DNA of 64,000 bases from Perkinsus olseni (GCA_013115135.1 JABANP010000269.1:1-64000), one strand, 5' to 3'. Counted from the stretch's first letter, positions 34,125 to 45,333 are shown. Notes: a model not told the origin generated them from the sequence alone. Numbers and translations are program-made.

Positions 34125-35905
34125 CGCAAGGTGTAACAATTGGATACGTCGTGGATACGATCGTGGACTGTAGCCAACGGTATGACGGGGAACTAGCGGG
34201 ACGGCTCATGTCCCAGCGTCCCCCTAACGCACTCACGCCCGAGCTCTCCAGTGGCAGGAGTGCGGTTAAGCTCCCCTACAGTACATTAACACGGGCCTCT
34301 GCATGCCTCGGTCAAAATGGCTTCAACCTCGGGAGCGAGGGAGGGGATCTTTGCAGTCGGCTCTTTCATTCTTAAAACCAGCGACTCTCGTGAGTGGAGA
34401 CGACCGCGCGCAACTGTCCGCAAGTCGAAGAGCTGATGGAATAAGTTATAGCGCCGGGTTTACTGAGCTAGTATTGGACGAGGTTGAGGTAATCTTGGAC
34501 GGCCGTGAAATCTCATGGGTTGAACCCACGACTGAGACACCATCAGTACTCGTCAGCATGTGAGAACTGAGTTCTCAGAACTCGTCGCCCCCCTGGTGTC
34601 TCCAGAGCTAGCAGGTTAGCGGCCGCTGAGCTAGCAGTGCTAAGCTAGGCTAGCGCTAAAAATATGTGCAATTCGAATGGTCTTCGATGGAAGTTGAGTG
34701 GAAGAAATTCCTGCCGACTGGAACTTGGAGTCCTCAGGGCGCTCTAATAGGTCTACCGTGTTTTGCGTCAAAAAATTAGTAGGGGAAGGGAAGAGCTATC
34801 ATCGCCGCAGCCGGCGCCACATGCACTCCACCATGCACGCGACCACAGCTAGGTAGACTGTGTCTACCTGAACTAGGCAGATGGCCGCGGGTGCAGCTGA
34901 CGAGGGAAGTACTGCAAAAAGTTTTCACCTTTAGAATTGCCGAGTCGGACGTTGTCCCAAGCACGAAAATAACGCCGAAGAAGCCATTATGCATTGTTGG
35001 GGCTTTGATCGCGGCAAAGTATCTTGTAGGTTGTATGCTTTAGGTTGTATTAATTCACCAAATTAATGTCCTAATTTCGACCCTACTGCAAAACCGGTGT
35101 CTTCACTCACTTATGTGATATCCTCGAGTGTTGGCATGATGGCTTCACCCTCACGGTGGGCTTCTGAATGGCATGGTTTGGGGCCGAGTGAACAAGGACA
35201 AGGCCGAGGCCACAAGGGCATGCCATGCTCTGACTGCTTTATTCCATAACCACAAAGGTACTGATTGATCTAACCATCAGCCTCTAACGGAACCCACATG
35301 ATTTTCCGCGTCGTTTCAATGCCTCTCGCTACCGGAGCGAGAGGCACCCTCGCCCAAACGACGGCTCCCGCAGCCGCCGAGCCGCGAAATCTGCTTTTCG
35401 ATTTTCGGTTGAAGATAAAAATAAGAGTTCTCTTAGAAAATTCGGAATTTTAAATTCCAAAGAGAACTGTTTTTATCTTTTCTTACTTTAAAGAGATCGA
35501 CAATAATACTTTTTTGAAAAGAAAATTCTCGATCACATACCATAACAAGCGCAATAAAACGAGCTGAGTGGGAGATAACCTCGTTCATGATTCTCAGTTA
35601 TTTCTTGACAAGATACGGATCGCAAAGACTCGTCACCGCGCCACGACGTTGCTCACCTCCTCCGCGTTCCTCCACCAAAAGAACCTTCAACTACTAAATA
35701 GGGGTTTTATGGTATCATAAAAGTACTTCTGCCGTAGGAAATACATAAGGAAATCTCCGCTACTATGAACAGGATAACACTACTAAGTTCAAGGAACAAC
35801 AGTGCCAGTGCATTGACGAGGTGTCCTTTTTCCTATACCAACGCCCACTCTCCATGGCGATGCAAGTCACTCTCCCCGAACCCCTGCATGTAGATGATTT
35901 TCCCT
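34125..35905. other. intergenic, no gene seen
   Basis: No supported gene. An open stretch at 34303-34563 (plus) lies in hairpin-bearing DNA. At 35400-35545 the sequence is AT-rich with inverted repeats (AGAGTTCTCT / AGAGAACTG). On the minus strand near 35640 a GTGAGCAACG donor follows an open piece LKVLLVEERGG, possibly a stray exon. Confidence 0.45.
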
Positions 35906-37038
35906 CTACTCGTCGTCATGACTCAACTCAGACGACACCACCGAAACATCTCTCATGACGAGCAGCGCTGCACTCAAGAGCCACCGCCGGGGGAATACCA
36001 GTTGGGCCACCAGGCGTGACGTCGCTTACGACCAGTCCAGGTGGTCCTGAGCTTAACCGCACCTGAAGACAGCTCACTTTTGCTCTCTCTCGCGATGGTT
36101 CTGAGGCCTGTCGTCACTGCCCAAAAGGTAGTAGGGCGTGACTTTCTCTCAAGAAAGTCTCCCAAGCAACTCACGTCGTTGATTAATCTTATCCTCAGGT
36201 TTGAAGCCCCGATTCGTCATAACAAGTTTCGGTGAGTTCACATGCGCCCACAACTTCACATCCCCTCCGACGCCCGGGAAAGGCACGGACTGCCAAGTGC
36301 CATGCTTTCCCACCCACGCACGCTCGGCTTTCGCACCTCGCAAGCCAATAAAATGTGCGCGCCTAGAATCGAACCTGGGTCATCGGGTTACTGGCTTTGT
36401 GTATCTCTAGCAGCTTCAGAACAGGCTCCATGGTAGTGAGATCGAACGGTTTCTTTCCCTCTTTATTCCTCGATAATTCACTCGCCCCCCAGGATAATAA
36501 TAACCTCGTCTGAAAGACACACCGCGAGTTACGCTCGGAACGACTATCATCGAATGCACGATGACAACAAAATAGTATTTTGTCAAAATAATTTTGAAAA
36601 TACCGCTATGATGAGTGACTTCTAAAACGAAATTTTCGGCGTCACGGTCATTGTGGCACGAAACGGGTCATATCGGCTCAGACTCTTCTCGATGTGCTGC
36701 TCGGCGAGCAGTGCTCGCTGTCTAGAACTAGGCGTTATACAGGAAACTATATACAGCTATGCAGTTGTGATGAGCCTCTGGGCCCATTCCCCGGAATTCT
36801 CAAGCGCTGTTGAATAGACTGCTTGCTCTCCCGAGTTCAAAGAGCGCTCCCAGGATAGAGTTCACCGTGTCCTCAGACAATCCTGGGAGCGCTCTCGGAT
36901 GCCCGGTCATGCCTAGCATGACGCTGTTTCATCGACAAGCATTGACACCCTCATCGTCACCCTCATTACCATGCCGAAATCATTCTTCTTCACTGCCAAA
37001 TGAAGCGCGGTGTTACCATCCTCATCTTGTTTGTTAAC
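35906..37038 (-). CDS. ankyrin-repeat protein, 3' part, five exons
   Basis: Exons 37038-36961, 36509-36392, 36336-36175, 36116-36030 and 35967-35906 join in phase and end at TAG 35908-35906. Exon 1 encodes DEDGNTALHLAVKKNDFGMV, the classic first half of an ankyrin repeat. Exon 2 continues LLLSWGA and NKEGKKPFDL, its second half and turn. The C-terminal 100 residues (KHGTWQSVPFPG; VNSPKLVMTNRGF; ending SELSHDDE) are not recognised. The 5' end is missing. About 80 nt upstream of exon 1 the duplicated tail of a secreted gene begins (37119), so the segmental duplication may have cut this gene, or further exons lie beyond it. Confidence 0.7.
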
Positions 37039-37118
37039 CTGCAACACCGCCACCACCCTAGCAGTTGGGCAACTTCTGCCGGGCTGCCCCAAAAAGACGT
37101 TGGCAGGCCCGTTGCCCG

Positions 37119-37345
37119 TTGAGGGGCCGTGCCGAAGTTTAATCTCACGCAATATATTGCTAACGGTACGCTGTACGGCTGCTTTGCCGCAAACCTTCTT
37201 TTCAAGACGGCGGCCCCTCACTCTTGAGGATGGCAGTATACTGTTGCTTTTCAGGCGGTCAGTCAAGGAGGGGCCGTGCCGAAGTTTAATCTCACGCAAT
37301 ATATTGCTAACGGTACGCTGTACGGCCTCCCTTTGCCGCAAACCA
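37119..37345 (+). pseudogene. two tandem tails of the secreted gene at 4938-5690
   Basis: 37119-37228 copies the last codons and 3' flank of the gene ending at 4938. 37229-37345 repeats them with slightly more of the 3' coding part. Both read PKFNLTQYIANGTLYG. In the first tail the stop is lost (TGA to TGC); in the second the sequence after the stop position diverges. No signal peptide or core is present. These form the left end of segmental duplication copy 2. Confidence 0.85.
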
Positions 37346-39265
37346 TTTTCGAAGATTTTCGAAGTCGGTCGGTTCCACATTTTTGCCTCAAGACACTATT
37401 TCGTCCCAAGGTCGATGGATTCGTAGCGCTCGATCTGAAAATCATGATAACGCGATTTTATGTTTACAGCTACACTTTTACCAACTTATTTTGAACTCTG
37501 GCTGAAGGAAGTGAACCCGACTACAATGACTTGGTTGATAGTATCGTGTTCTGAGAGTTCCTCCGAGCTACCCGTCCACGACTGTGAGATTATGGCTTAG
37601 TCTCAGTTTAAGACTCTTAAAGGAAAATCCATCTTCTTCCGAGTCTTGAAGGAAGATCCCGCGCCAATAGCGCTGACAGCCCCTCTTAAAGTTTGAGAAG
37701 GGCTATGTGATGGTTGACAAAATAATTGTCTACATTGTTCTCTATCGATCATTAGCTATGAGCTGTTCGTCTGTGCTACTCGTTCAGTCTGTTGCCATAT
37801 CCACACCACACTGCTTTGTGTTCGGAGTATCACAGGCTATCAGCGTTATTAGCGCGGGACGGCCCATAGCTAGCCCATGGGACCTTCGAATCTGCCTTCA
37901 AGAAGATCCTGCTAATGCCGGAACAGCTCTGCCGGAGCCGAGTGAGACGGATAACCGCGCCATTCAAATTCAGTGGCACTATCCTTATGAGACGCATTTC
38001 TATCACTGACCGTAATGAACGTGGTAGGATTTTCGTCGCAGGATTGCCCGGGTGACGTCACATGACGTCACCTCGCACGCCTGACAGGACGGGGCTTAAG
38101 GTTCGGTCTACCAGCATCCTTCACCGTCTTGGCTACGTTCTCGGGGGACCAAGCCGCTGCTGTCGCAGCACTGCTGTGTGGTGCCTCTTCCGGTATGGGC
38201 TCTTATCATGAGTTCTTCTTCTCACGATCTCGCAGCCTACCTCTTCTCGTTGGTACGCACGCACATAGCGGACACGAGCGCTAGCCGACGCGGGAGCATC
38301 CATTGCTCATCCAAGGGCAGCCTAGGGTTGGAGCGTTAGATTTCGATAGTATCGAGAACAAATCGATGCTAGGGGTACGGAAGGCGGAGAGATGTTACTT
38401 AGGATAGACGAATTTCATATCAGAACTGCTAGAATCATCTGCTAGATCATAGCGGACACGATTTAGCGCTAGCCCGTGCTGGGGTATCCATTGTTCATGC
38501 AAAGGTGGACCAGAGTAGGAGCCATCGAGAACAGTTCGGTGCTGGGGGTCCGGAAGGCAAAGAGATGTTACTTGAGATAGACGAATTTCATATCATAACC
38601 GCTTTCTAGGACCGAGTCTCTACGCTGCTTCGCGTGGACATCTGTTCGCATGCTGGGAGCTTGGTGCATGCGAAGTCGCTCCGCCCAGCCAAAGATTCTC
38701 CGTATATCGCTCGCCCACCGTTTGTAGACACTGTGCATGCCCACTGATGGAATAAGATTAGAGTTCCCTCTGGCTCCATCTTGTGCTATTGCATTGATCA
38801 TGGCCGACCCCTGTGAACAACATCGCATGCCGGGGCGGTGCTGAGCCCGTGACGTGACACGCCCAGAAGCCCATTAAGAGCCCCTCGTTCTTGCAGTTCT
38901 AGCTGATAGGTGGTCCAGGTAGACGCCTGAGCCACCTATTCTTCCGGGGGCATGTTCGTTCCATTCTTCCAGGTTTCGATTTGCTTGCGCACCAATAGCC
39001 TGAGGTTGAAAGTCCCGGTTGTGGGATGCGTATGCGCGCACGCCTCGGCTAGGTGCGCACGCCTGCCTCCCGCACGTCTCGTCTCGTCACGTCTCGTCTC
39101 GTCTCCATCGCAGCGGCTGATGGCGTCTTGCTAGCTACTATTAGCTGTTACAGCGGTTACGGGTTATCAGTACCCCCTTTTCCTACATGAGTACCCCTGT
39201 TGAGCAGTCGGGCATCAATTCACAGTTGAAAGTCCCATTTAATTCAGCTTTTCCTCAATTATTCC

Positions 39266-40078
39266 ATGTCCTCGAGCCTTAGAAACTCTCCTGCTAACCG
39301 CCTCTCAAACTGGATCTACTACGGTGTCTTCTACAGCTTCGTCCTGCAGTTGGCCCTTTCTGGAAGGAAAGTCCGCAAGTCACCCAGCCCCTCTCCCACT
39401 ATCGATCCCATTCTTAAGGTAACTGCAGATTACCCCGCGGGTTGCCAAGGTGGTCCGGGCCCAGGGACCGGTAAAGGCACGATACAGACGTCTCCTGGTT
39501 CCTGCGTTTACATCAAGAGGGGTTCATACGCGGCAGACGTTCAACAGAAGAGCGTTGGAGTCCAACTCGATTTCGAAGGACTAGGGATTTCAAAGGGTTG
39601 GGGTTCTTTACAAATCCAGCTGAACCTAGTCGACTACGGCCTTTATAACGTGTATGTGGTCGAGAATGTGTATATAAGAGGTGACGTTACTATTAATATT
39701 CCGATACTTAAAGAGGTGCAGGGAATCTCCTTCAGGCTGAGGCAGGAAAACGACTATCAGTATTATTTTAGAAATGTATCTGGAGATAGCACGATACGCA
39801 TGGAAGCGTGCATGGGTATACTTTTCACAGCATGGCCACCATCAACTACTAGAACCCGCAATTTTATAGTCGCGGGTAACGCTAGCACCGAGTATTTGCA
39901 ACTTCAAGGGTATAAGCTCACTGGTGAGCAGTACTTCTCGGTTCTACCGTTTATCTCTATTAAAAGGCATGGGAAAGGCTGGGGATATAAATTTATCCTC
40001 CAGGTTGAAGGACTGGGGGGCCCATATGCTGGTTTCTCGTTAAGGCATGTTGTAGCCGATGGTGTGTTGTATGACTAG
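39266..40078 (+). CDS. secreted ADYP-family protein
   Basis: Single exon, 270 residues. ATG 39266 follows TTAATTCAG by about 20 nt. The signal segment is WIYYGVFYSFVLQLALSG, followed by a short Pro/Ser linker (KSPSPSPTIDP) and the core VTADYPAGCQGGPGPG, SPGSCVYIKRGS and QKSVGVQLD. The C-terminus is VADGVLYD. It is the partner of the gene at 2693-3646, with matching N-terminus, core and 3' flank, but it lacks that gene's long Thr/Ser/Pro stalk. Function unknown; secreted. Confidence 0.77.
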   Translation: MSSSLRNSPANRLSNWIYYGVFYSFVLQLALSGRKVRKSPSPSPTIDPILKVTADYPAGCQGGPGPGTGKGTIQTSPGSCVYIKRGSYAADVQQKSVGVQLDFEGLGISKGWGSLQIQLNLVDYGLYNVYVVENVYIRGDVTINIPILKEVQGISFRLRQENDYQYYFRNVSGDSTIRMEACMGILFTAWPPSTTRTRNFIVAGNASTEYLQLQGYKLTGEQYFSVLPFISIKRHGKGWGYKFILQVEGLGGPYAGFSLRHVVADGVLYD

Positions 40079-40180
40079 CTTGCCGAGCGGCTTGCCGAGC
40101 TGTTTTCTCTTCTCTCAGTGGGGTTTCAGCGAGCCCGATTCACCAACTTCAGATTTTCTTTTCAAGATTTGTTTTAATGT

Positions 40181-41857
40181 ATTGTGTTGTGGGAGTCCCT
40201 CAAGCGAGAGCATCAACCAATTGCCCCCCGAGCATTGGCAACGAACGCAGACGAGTTAGCACAGATTTTGTTATTGTGCGCACCACCGCCAGAGAGATTT
40301 TCCGACTTAGTTCGCCGTGAGCGATCCCAGCCTCATTTTCTCACCATCAAACCTCTCGCTTCTAGAGCCTCGTCTGTGTGTCAGTTCTAATTCCAACGCC
40401 ATCACCAATCAAGTCAAACTTGATGCCTCAGCAGCTTTGTGGTGCGCTTCTCGGGCACCGTCGAAATTTCCAGTCACTCAAAGGAAGCTCAACGATTGCA
40501 ATCGACCCTCACCAGCAGTAATGCGCATTACCTGCACCCCCGCCCGCAGCAGGCCTAAAATCCTCCCCCGCCTTCCTTGCTTGACATACGAGTGCAGACT
40601 GGTCCCGCGGCCGAATGCTCCCATCAGGGAGCTCTCCATCATACGACAAGCAAACACACTGTCCCAGGACACAATCCCGCAGAACAGCTTCACAGCGGTT
40701 GTTTCAATCCATCGCTCGTCCGTTCCCTCCCAATAGCTCATCGTAGAATTCCGAGTTTGAAAGGACTCCCTGAAAGCCTGTTGCCCTCTCATACGACCGG
40801 CGGACAAACGCACAATCCCGGCATCACAGCCGTCGTGTTCTGCTGCTCGCCCTTCCCCCTCCAGTACTTAACAAAAATTTGAGGTCGAAACCCGACAAGC
40901 TTCTCTCTTGGCAAGTCAACCGTGAGGTAGTGTCCAAATACCGGAGGGCCATCACTGCAACTCAGAGACGAACCTGTCGTCTTGGCGAGAATTCAATCTT
41001 CGAAAATTCGAACCACAGCAAAAGCGGAACGATGAAAGACAGCCGCAGTTCGAACCCCGGCTTCCACTGCCCCACATCGAACGACTGCGGACACTCCGAG
41101 GCCCTCATTAATAAACTACAAACAACAGAGTTCAACCGAACAAATCTTCGAATATTTTCACTCAGCACAAACACTCATACAAAACTAACGGGCATCCTTG
41201 CTGCTCACGAACCCACAAGGTCCCTTCAGTTCTCAACATCACACGACGCCCATTTCCCGTCTTCTTCCGGATGACTGTACAACTGCCACAGCAGTACGCC
41301 AAGAATAAGGCCGGTTAAATCGTAACTGGGAAAACGGAACGGTTGATACCACATTTCTCGCAAATCCAATGCAATTCCAATTGAATTAAAAAACAAGGGA
41401 ATAACGACCACTCGCTATCACCTGCCTGGTCGAAGGGGTGCTGTGCTTGGAGAGGATCATCTCCCTCAGAAAAGGTGCGCTATAAGGATATTCCCCCTTT
41501 TCGCCCATCGGACGCCGCCATCCCACCACTACCTTCGCAGCCGTCCAAGATGCATCACAATTCCATCATGAATCATCAACGATCGATACCTAAACTCCAC
41601 CACAACCTATCCTCTCCTTGCAAACCGAACAGGCACCTCAGAGTCCTATCCCAACCACTCACATAGACTGACACAAGAGGCGGAACGAAAAGGGCAAAGA
41701 CTTCGACTTCCTGATAGTTCTCTATCCGTAGGACGCCATCCCAAGAAATTCACTCGAAGTGGTCAAAAATGTGGCGAACCCCTCATCAACGGCGACTACT
41801 AATACCAAATTTCCACCAATTCCCAACCCCTTCTACTACCACAGCGGTTGATGAGCG
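40181..41857. other. unresolved region, possible minus-strand exons
   Basis: The minus strand is G-rich and keeps long open stretches (40813-40478), but I could not join them into a gene. 40747-40690 after GCTTTCAG reads GVLSNSEFYDELLGG. No domain is recognised. Earlier impressions of a reverse-transcriptase resemblance were too weak to keep. Confidence 0.35.
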
Positions 41858-42147
41858 TTATAATAGAGGACCCTGGATTGAATGCCCGAACAGACACTGC
41901 ACTGGGGAAGGTAGTACTGAAAAGAAAAACGACCAATCCTTCGCGTGATGACTCATATAGCTTCTTCCCAGATTCATCTGCGAAACTGGCATCTCCTTGC
42001 CCACAAAGCCCCAGATGGCAGACCCCCGACTTTGGCAAGATATATGGCACCAAAATTTGATACAAATCTGTTACGATCAACTTACACACGGTCAGGCGCT
42101 GCAACAGCTAGCCCGGCTATGGTCCGAAAGCGCGCGACATTGTACAT
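41858..42147 (-). CDS. small two-exon protein, unknown
   Basis: The ATG at 42147 directly follows GACGGCAG. Exon 1 is 42147-42086, then an intron with GTAAGTTG donor and GCCAAAG acceptor, then exon 2 42029-41858. The product is 77 residues: MYNVARFRTIAGLAVAAPDR, then GSAIWGFVGKEMPVSQMN. It is slightly hydrophobic and has no clear signal peptide. The size and N-terminus would fit a small organellar subunit, but this is only a guess. Phase agrees at the single join. No family recognised. Confidence 0.42.
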
Positions 42148-42493
42148 CTGCCGTCCTCTACCATCACTACCTTGCACAACTTCACCAAATATGAGGCTCA
42201 CAAGTTCGATTCCCACGGATGTCATTTATAGCTCAAATATTTCACTAGAACATACGCACGCACAAAATTGAAGCAATTCTCTACGCTTCGCTCGTACCAC
42301 AACTCCACCAACTCACTACCTGTTTAACGCCTCCCGTGATCCTATCCAACCACGTCCGTCCAAACCCTGACGATATCGCTGCAGTAGGGGGGCACAGGTC
42401 CGATACGAATGGTCCAACTTTGGACCCGCAAGTGTGGCAACCGAGGCTCTGAGAGAAAACCATATCCCAGTTGCTCTACCACATCCTATGATG

Positions 42494-42790
42494 AACCTCA
42501 TGAAACGACGCGCTTATTCTCTATCATTTATTGCACTATCAACCGCTCGCTATTATGAAGAATTCTCTGCCAGCGCTCGATGATATCACATTAGCGAGTA
42601 CCACTCCTTCCCCAATTTCTGGAGAGACAGCCGACTCGGTAACACCTCATAAAACGACACTCTCATTCGCTACCATTTAATGCTTCATTAACCGCTCGCT
42701 ATTATTCGGACTTATACGCCAGTGTTGATGTTGATCAGCGAGTACCGCTCCTTCCCCAATTTCCGAAGAAACACCGGACTCGGTATCAGA
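42494..42790. repeat. imperfect tandem duplication of about 150 bp
   Basis: 42494-42640 and 42645-42785 share CATGAAACGACGC / CATAAAACGACAC, CAACCGCTCGCTATTAT / TAACCGCTCGCTATTAT, GCGAGTACC-CTCCTTCCCCAATTTC, and CGACTCGGTA / GGACTCGGTA in order. The first copy contains the GATGATATCACATTAGCGAG motif also seen at 1835 and 1928. Confidence 0.75.
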
Positions 42791-42850
42791 AGCAGCACAG
42801 AATGTCTCACAAACTTCACGCACCCCTTATTCTACAAGCCAGTTTACTTC

Positions 42851-43147
42851 TCATTCTTCACCCGATTCGTATCCTGCACCCTTCGAGCTAAGATTCGATT
42901 CAAACATGTTAGCCAGGGGCCCTAGTACCTTCCCGAGAGTGGTAGTAACATGACGCACACTCCCACGAGAACTTCGCAGATTCCCAGGCAACGCTTGCTC
43001 CAACAACGGCGACCAGAACGAACCTGAAAGTACCCACAAATCTTGCTATCTTGCATTTCCTCAACGCCTACTACCTCTATAAAGAACACTCGAAGGGAGG
43101 ACAGAACGCCATGTTCCTCCGAGCATCGTGAACACCAACAACGCCAC
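42851..43147 (-). CDS. 3' exons of an unknown, partly hydrophobic protein
   Basis: Exons 43147-43075 (VALLVFTMLGGTWRSVLPSS) and 43023-42851 (FWSPLLEQALPGNLRSSRG, ending GYESGEE) join in phase across a 51-nt intron with GTAGTA donor and TACTTTCAG acceptor. The first exon opens with a hydrophobic strand that could be part of a membrane segment or a late signal peptide. The 5' end was not found; a possible upstream piece (AEVWGRERFTL before GTGCGA near 43295) is uncertain. No family recognised. Confidence 0.4.
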
Positions 43148-43897
43148 CTGAGGCAACGGCAACATCACAACGCATATCCGAGGTTGAACCATGCTTGATA
43201 CAAATTATGTCGGCAGCATAGACAAGCAGAGAACAGGGCCACCGGTCAGATCCGATGGGGGCGAGGACGGGCGTCGTTAGTACGGGAGGTCGCACCAGAG
43301 TGAAGCGCTCTCTTCCCCAAACCTCCGCTTGTTGTCAGGCACGTGTTTGATACAACCGTGATCACTTTCCAAGGTTCTAGGCTCATAAAACTCACATGAA
43401 GGTATATACGTTAGTATGTTATTAATTATTAAAATATATGAAAAGAATGTATTCATTCAATCCCAGCATTCCCAGCATTACTTTGTATTTAAAAAACGGT
43501 ATGTTTCAAATAATATATTTATTAAGACGTAGTTTAATGATATATTTAATCACCCTCGGCCACCGTGCGTCGAACTGTCATGATGAGGCTGAAGCCTTCG
43601 CTTCTTTGACACTACCGTGATCACTTTCCGAGGTTCTGGGCTCATCAAACCTCGACCTCCGTGCGTCGAACTGTCATGATTTCTTCAACTAACTCTCAAT
43701 GAGACAGTCTTTGCCTGAACGCTGTAGACCTGGGATTCACAGGGTTGGCGTACTCCACTACGAAAATGTCAAAAAATACGACAATTTTTCGGGAAAATCT
43801 CAACTCTTCAGACTCGATTTTTTCTCAGACTCTTAAGCAGGGTCCTGCAGCATATACGATGATATCTTAGGTTAACCATGGACGAACACAGAAAAGG
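43148..43897. other. intergenic with internal duplications
   Basis: 43356-43390 and 43612-43650 share CCGTGATCACTTTCC-AGGTTCT-GGCTCAT. 43562-43583 and 43660-43681 share CCGTGCGTCGAACTGTCATG. 43405-43560 is strongly AT-rich. No gene seen. Confidence 0.5.
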
Positions 43898-45313
43898 TTA
43901 CACCACCCTAGATACTACAATTCCATCCCTAACAGTAGTAGGGGTATCCCAATAACTAAACTCATCGGCCAATGATCCCTGTTCATCCAGATCACCACCA
44001 TGAGGTTGCCGAGCCAGATAACTGACAAGAATAATACCATAAATCCCCCAACTCATCCAATCACAACCTACTGTGCTGTCTTTCCCACCACAGCACCGCT
44101 GCCGAAGATAATAGAGTATCCTGTCAACCTGAGAAAGGTGTGGCGAAAATCCCTATCGAAAATGACCGCGCGCCACAAAATTATACCCCAAATACCAAAC
44201 CGAACGCATTGACAAAAAGTCAACTAGTCTAGACGATGATCCGACCGCGCGCCACAAAATTATCATCCGAATATTGATCATTCTCTTAGACCGCGCGCCA
44301 CAAAATTACATTCCATACTCGAATGAGCAATGGTCTTTTTGCCGACCGCGCGCCACAAAATTACATCCGAAAGGCGATAGGATTCACAACCCCCTCCATG
44401 CGTCGTGGCATCATCACTACTACCTTCCCGTGATAGGCATCTTCGATGTTATCGTCGACAAGTAGGCCGCTAGCTGCCCTGATCGAGTAGCTGTCCAGAA
44501 CGCCGTTGCACCCACGCCTGAGAGAAACCGTATATTTTCCTCCTTTAAAAAATACATCAGAAAAAGATTTTATCGAATTGACTGAAGCTTTCCTTATACA
44601 TCGTGCTGTACATGGTACAATCGCCGCGTCCCTCAGCACAAAGGGCGCCGCCGGCTGTCATCACGCCAATTTTAGTAGTCTTCAAAAAAACTCTTCCAGA
44701 AAGGCGTCCCAGCCACTGTTCATTCAGTCCCTCACAAAGGGCAGAACTCAAACAACCGGGCGAGGAAAAATCAAACGTCAAAAGCGAAAACGTGTTGATG
44801 AGTATCTTCCGCTCACCATTGGAAACGCTCGATCTGCTCGAATAAATCTATTGATAATGTGAAAGTAGCATAAATTTCCGACCATCCTATTTCACATGTA
44901 TTCGACCACCGTCACAAAAATTTTTCCGAATTAATAATTTTTCATAAATTCATCTCAAAAAATTAGAATTTTCGCCCCACTACGCGGCTTACCTGCGGGT
45001 ATCAAAAGCGAGTCTCGCACGGGCGGCCAGAACTTCGCATAGTTCTTCTCGACGGACCTGAAATTACCATCACACTCAGTACCATCTCACGACCACATCA
45101 CGTTACTCGGCGAGGCCAGCATTTTCCAGTCCTTCTCGTGCCAGTGCCTTCAAACGCTCCATTTCATCGGTGGCTTTCCTCATCTGAATTTTTCAGTCGC
45201 GAAAACTCGGCGGCCGCGGACGGTTGTTTCGGACTTACCTGTTCTCGACCGGAGTCCCACACCTTCTCGATGGCATTAACTGACCGGGGGAAAGGCCGAC
45301 GGATAACAGAGGA
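43898..45313 (-). CDS. unknown multi-exon protein with C-terminal membrane segment
   Basis: Seven exons join in consistent phase to 253 codons: 45313-45239, 45183-45107, 45057-44993, 44847-44817, 44746-44583, 44542-44424, 44128-43898. The N-terminal part is helical (KATDEMERLKALAREGLENA). The middle has TKIGVMTAGGALCAEGRGDC and VLDSYSIRAASGLLVDDN. The last exon has a cysteine pair (RQRCCGG) and a hydrophobic segment WGIYGIILVSYLA before an acidic tail. The true first exon may be 45607-45567 (MMTRGIVRSLSAS, GTGAGT donor, preceded by TTGCTCAG), but a linking exon is needed to keep phase. One exon has a displaced relative at 16060-16145. No known domain recognised. Confidence 0.5.
44164..44363. 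repeat. four exact copies of a 20-bp motif inside an intron
   Basis: GACCGCGCGCCACAAAATTA occurs exactly at 44164, 44243, 44289 and 44344, with start-to-start distances of 79, 46 and 55. The bases after it partly agree (TACCCCA, TCATCCG, CATTCC, CATCCG). All four lie in the 295-nt intron 44129-44423 of the gene above. Confidence 0.9.
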
Positions 45314-45333
45314 CTGAAAAAGAGTATCTTAGA

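Larger units (their letters stand above)
37119..40180. repeat. segmental duplication, copy 2 (inverted relative to 2600-5050)
   Basis: Holds, on the plus strand, the truncated tails of the 4938 gene, the intergenic DNA and the secreted gene at 39266 with its 3' flank, in the same order as the minus strand of 2600-5050. Inside it, 38250-38440 and 38450-38610 form a further internal tandem duplication (both end ATGTTACTT-AG-ATAGACGAATTTCATATCA). Confidence 0.75.

Noticed and set aside
34303..34563. 86-codon frame on the plus strand
   Set aside because: Lies in hairpin-bearing spacer, without acceptor, relative or domain.
36361..36400. tRNA-like T-arm (CCAGGTTCGATTCTAGG on the minus strand)
   Set aside because: One mismatch in the arm, no D-arm or acceptor stem at the right distances, and it lies at an exon-intron junction of the ankyrin gene.
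41799..42104. Copia-type RNase H-like reading (DASFADESGKK)
   Set aside because: A different frame of the same DNA splices cleanly into a small two-exon gene, and no other retroelement domain is nearby in the right order.
44164..44363. CRISPR-like array
   Set aside because: Only four short repeats with uneven spacing, in an intron of a eukaryotic gene, and no cas genes.
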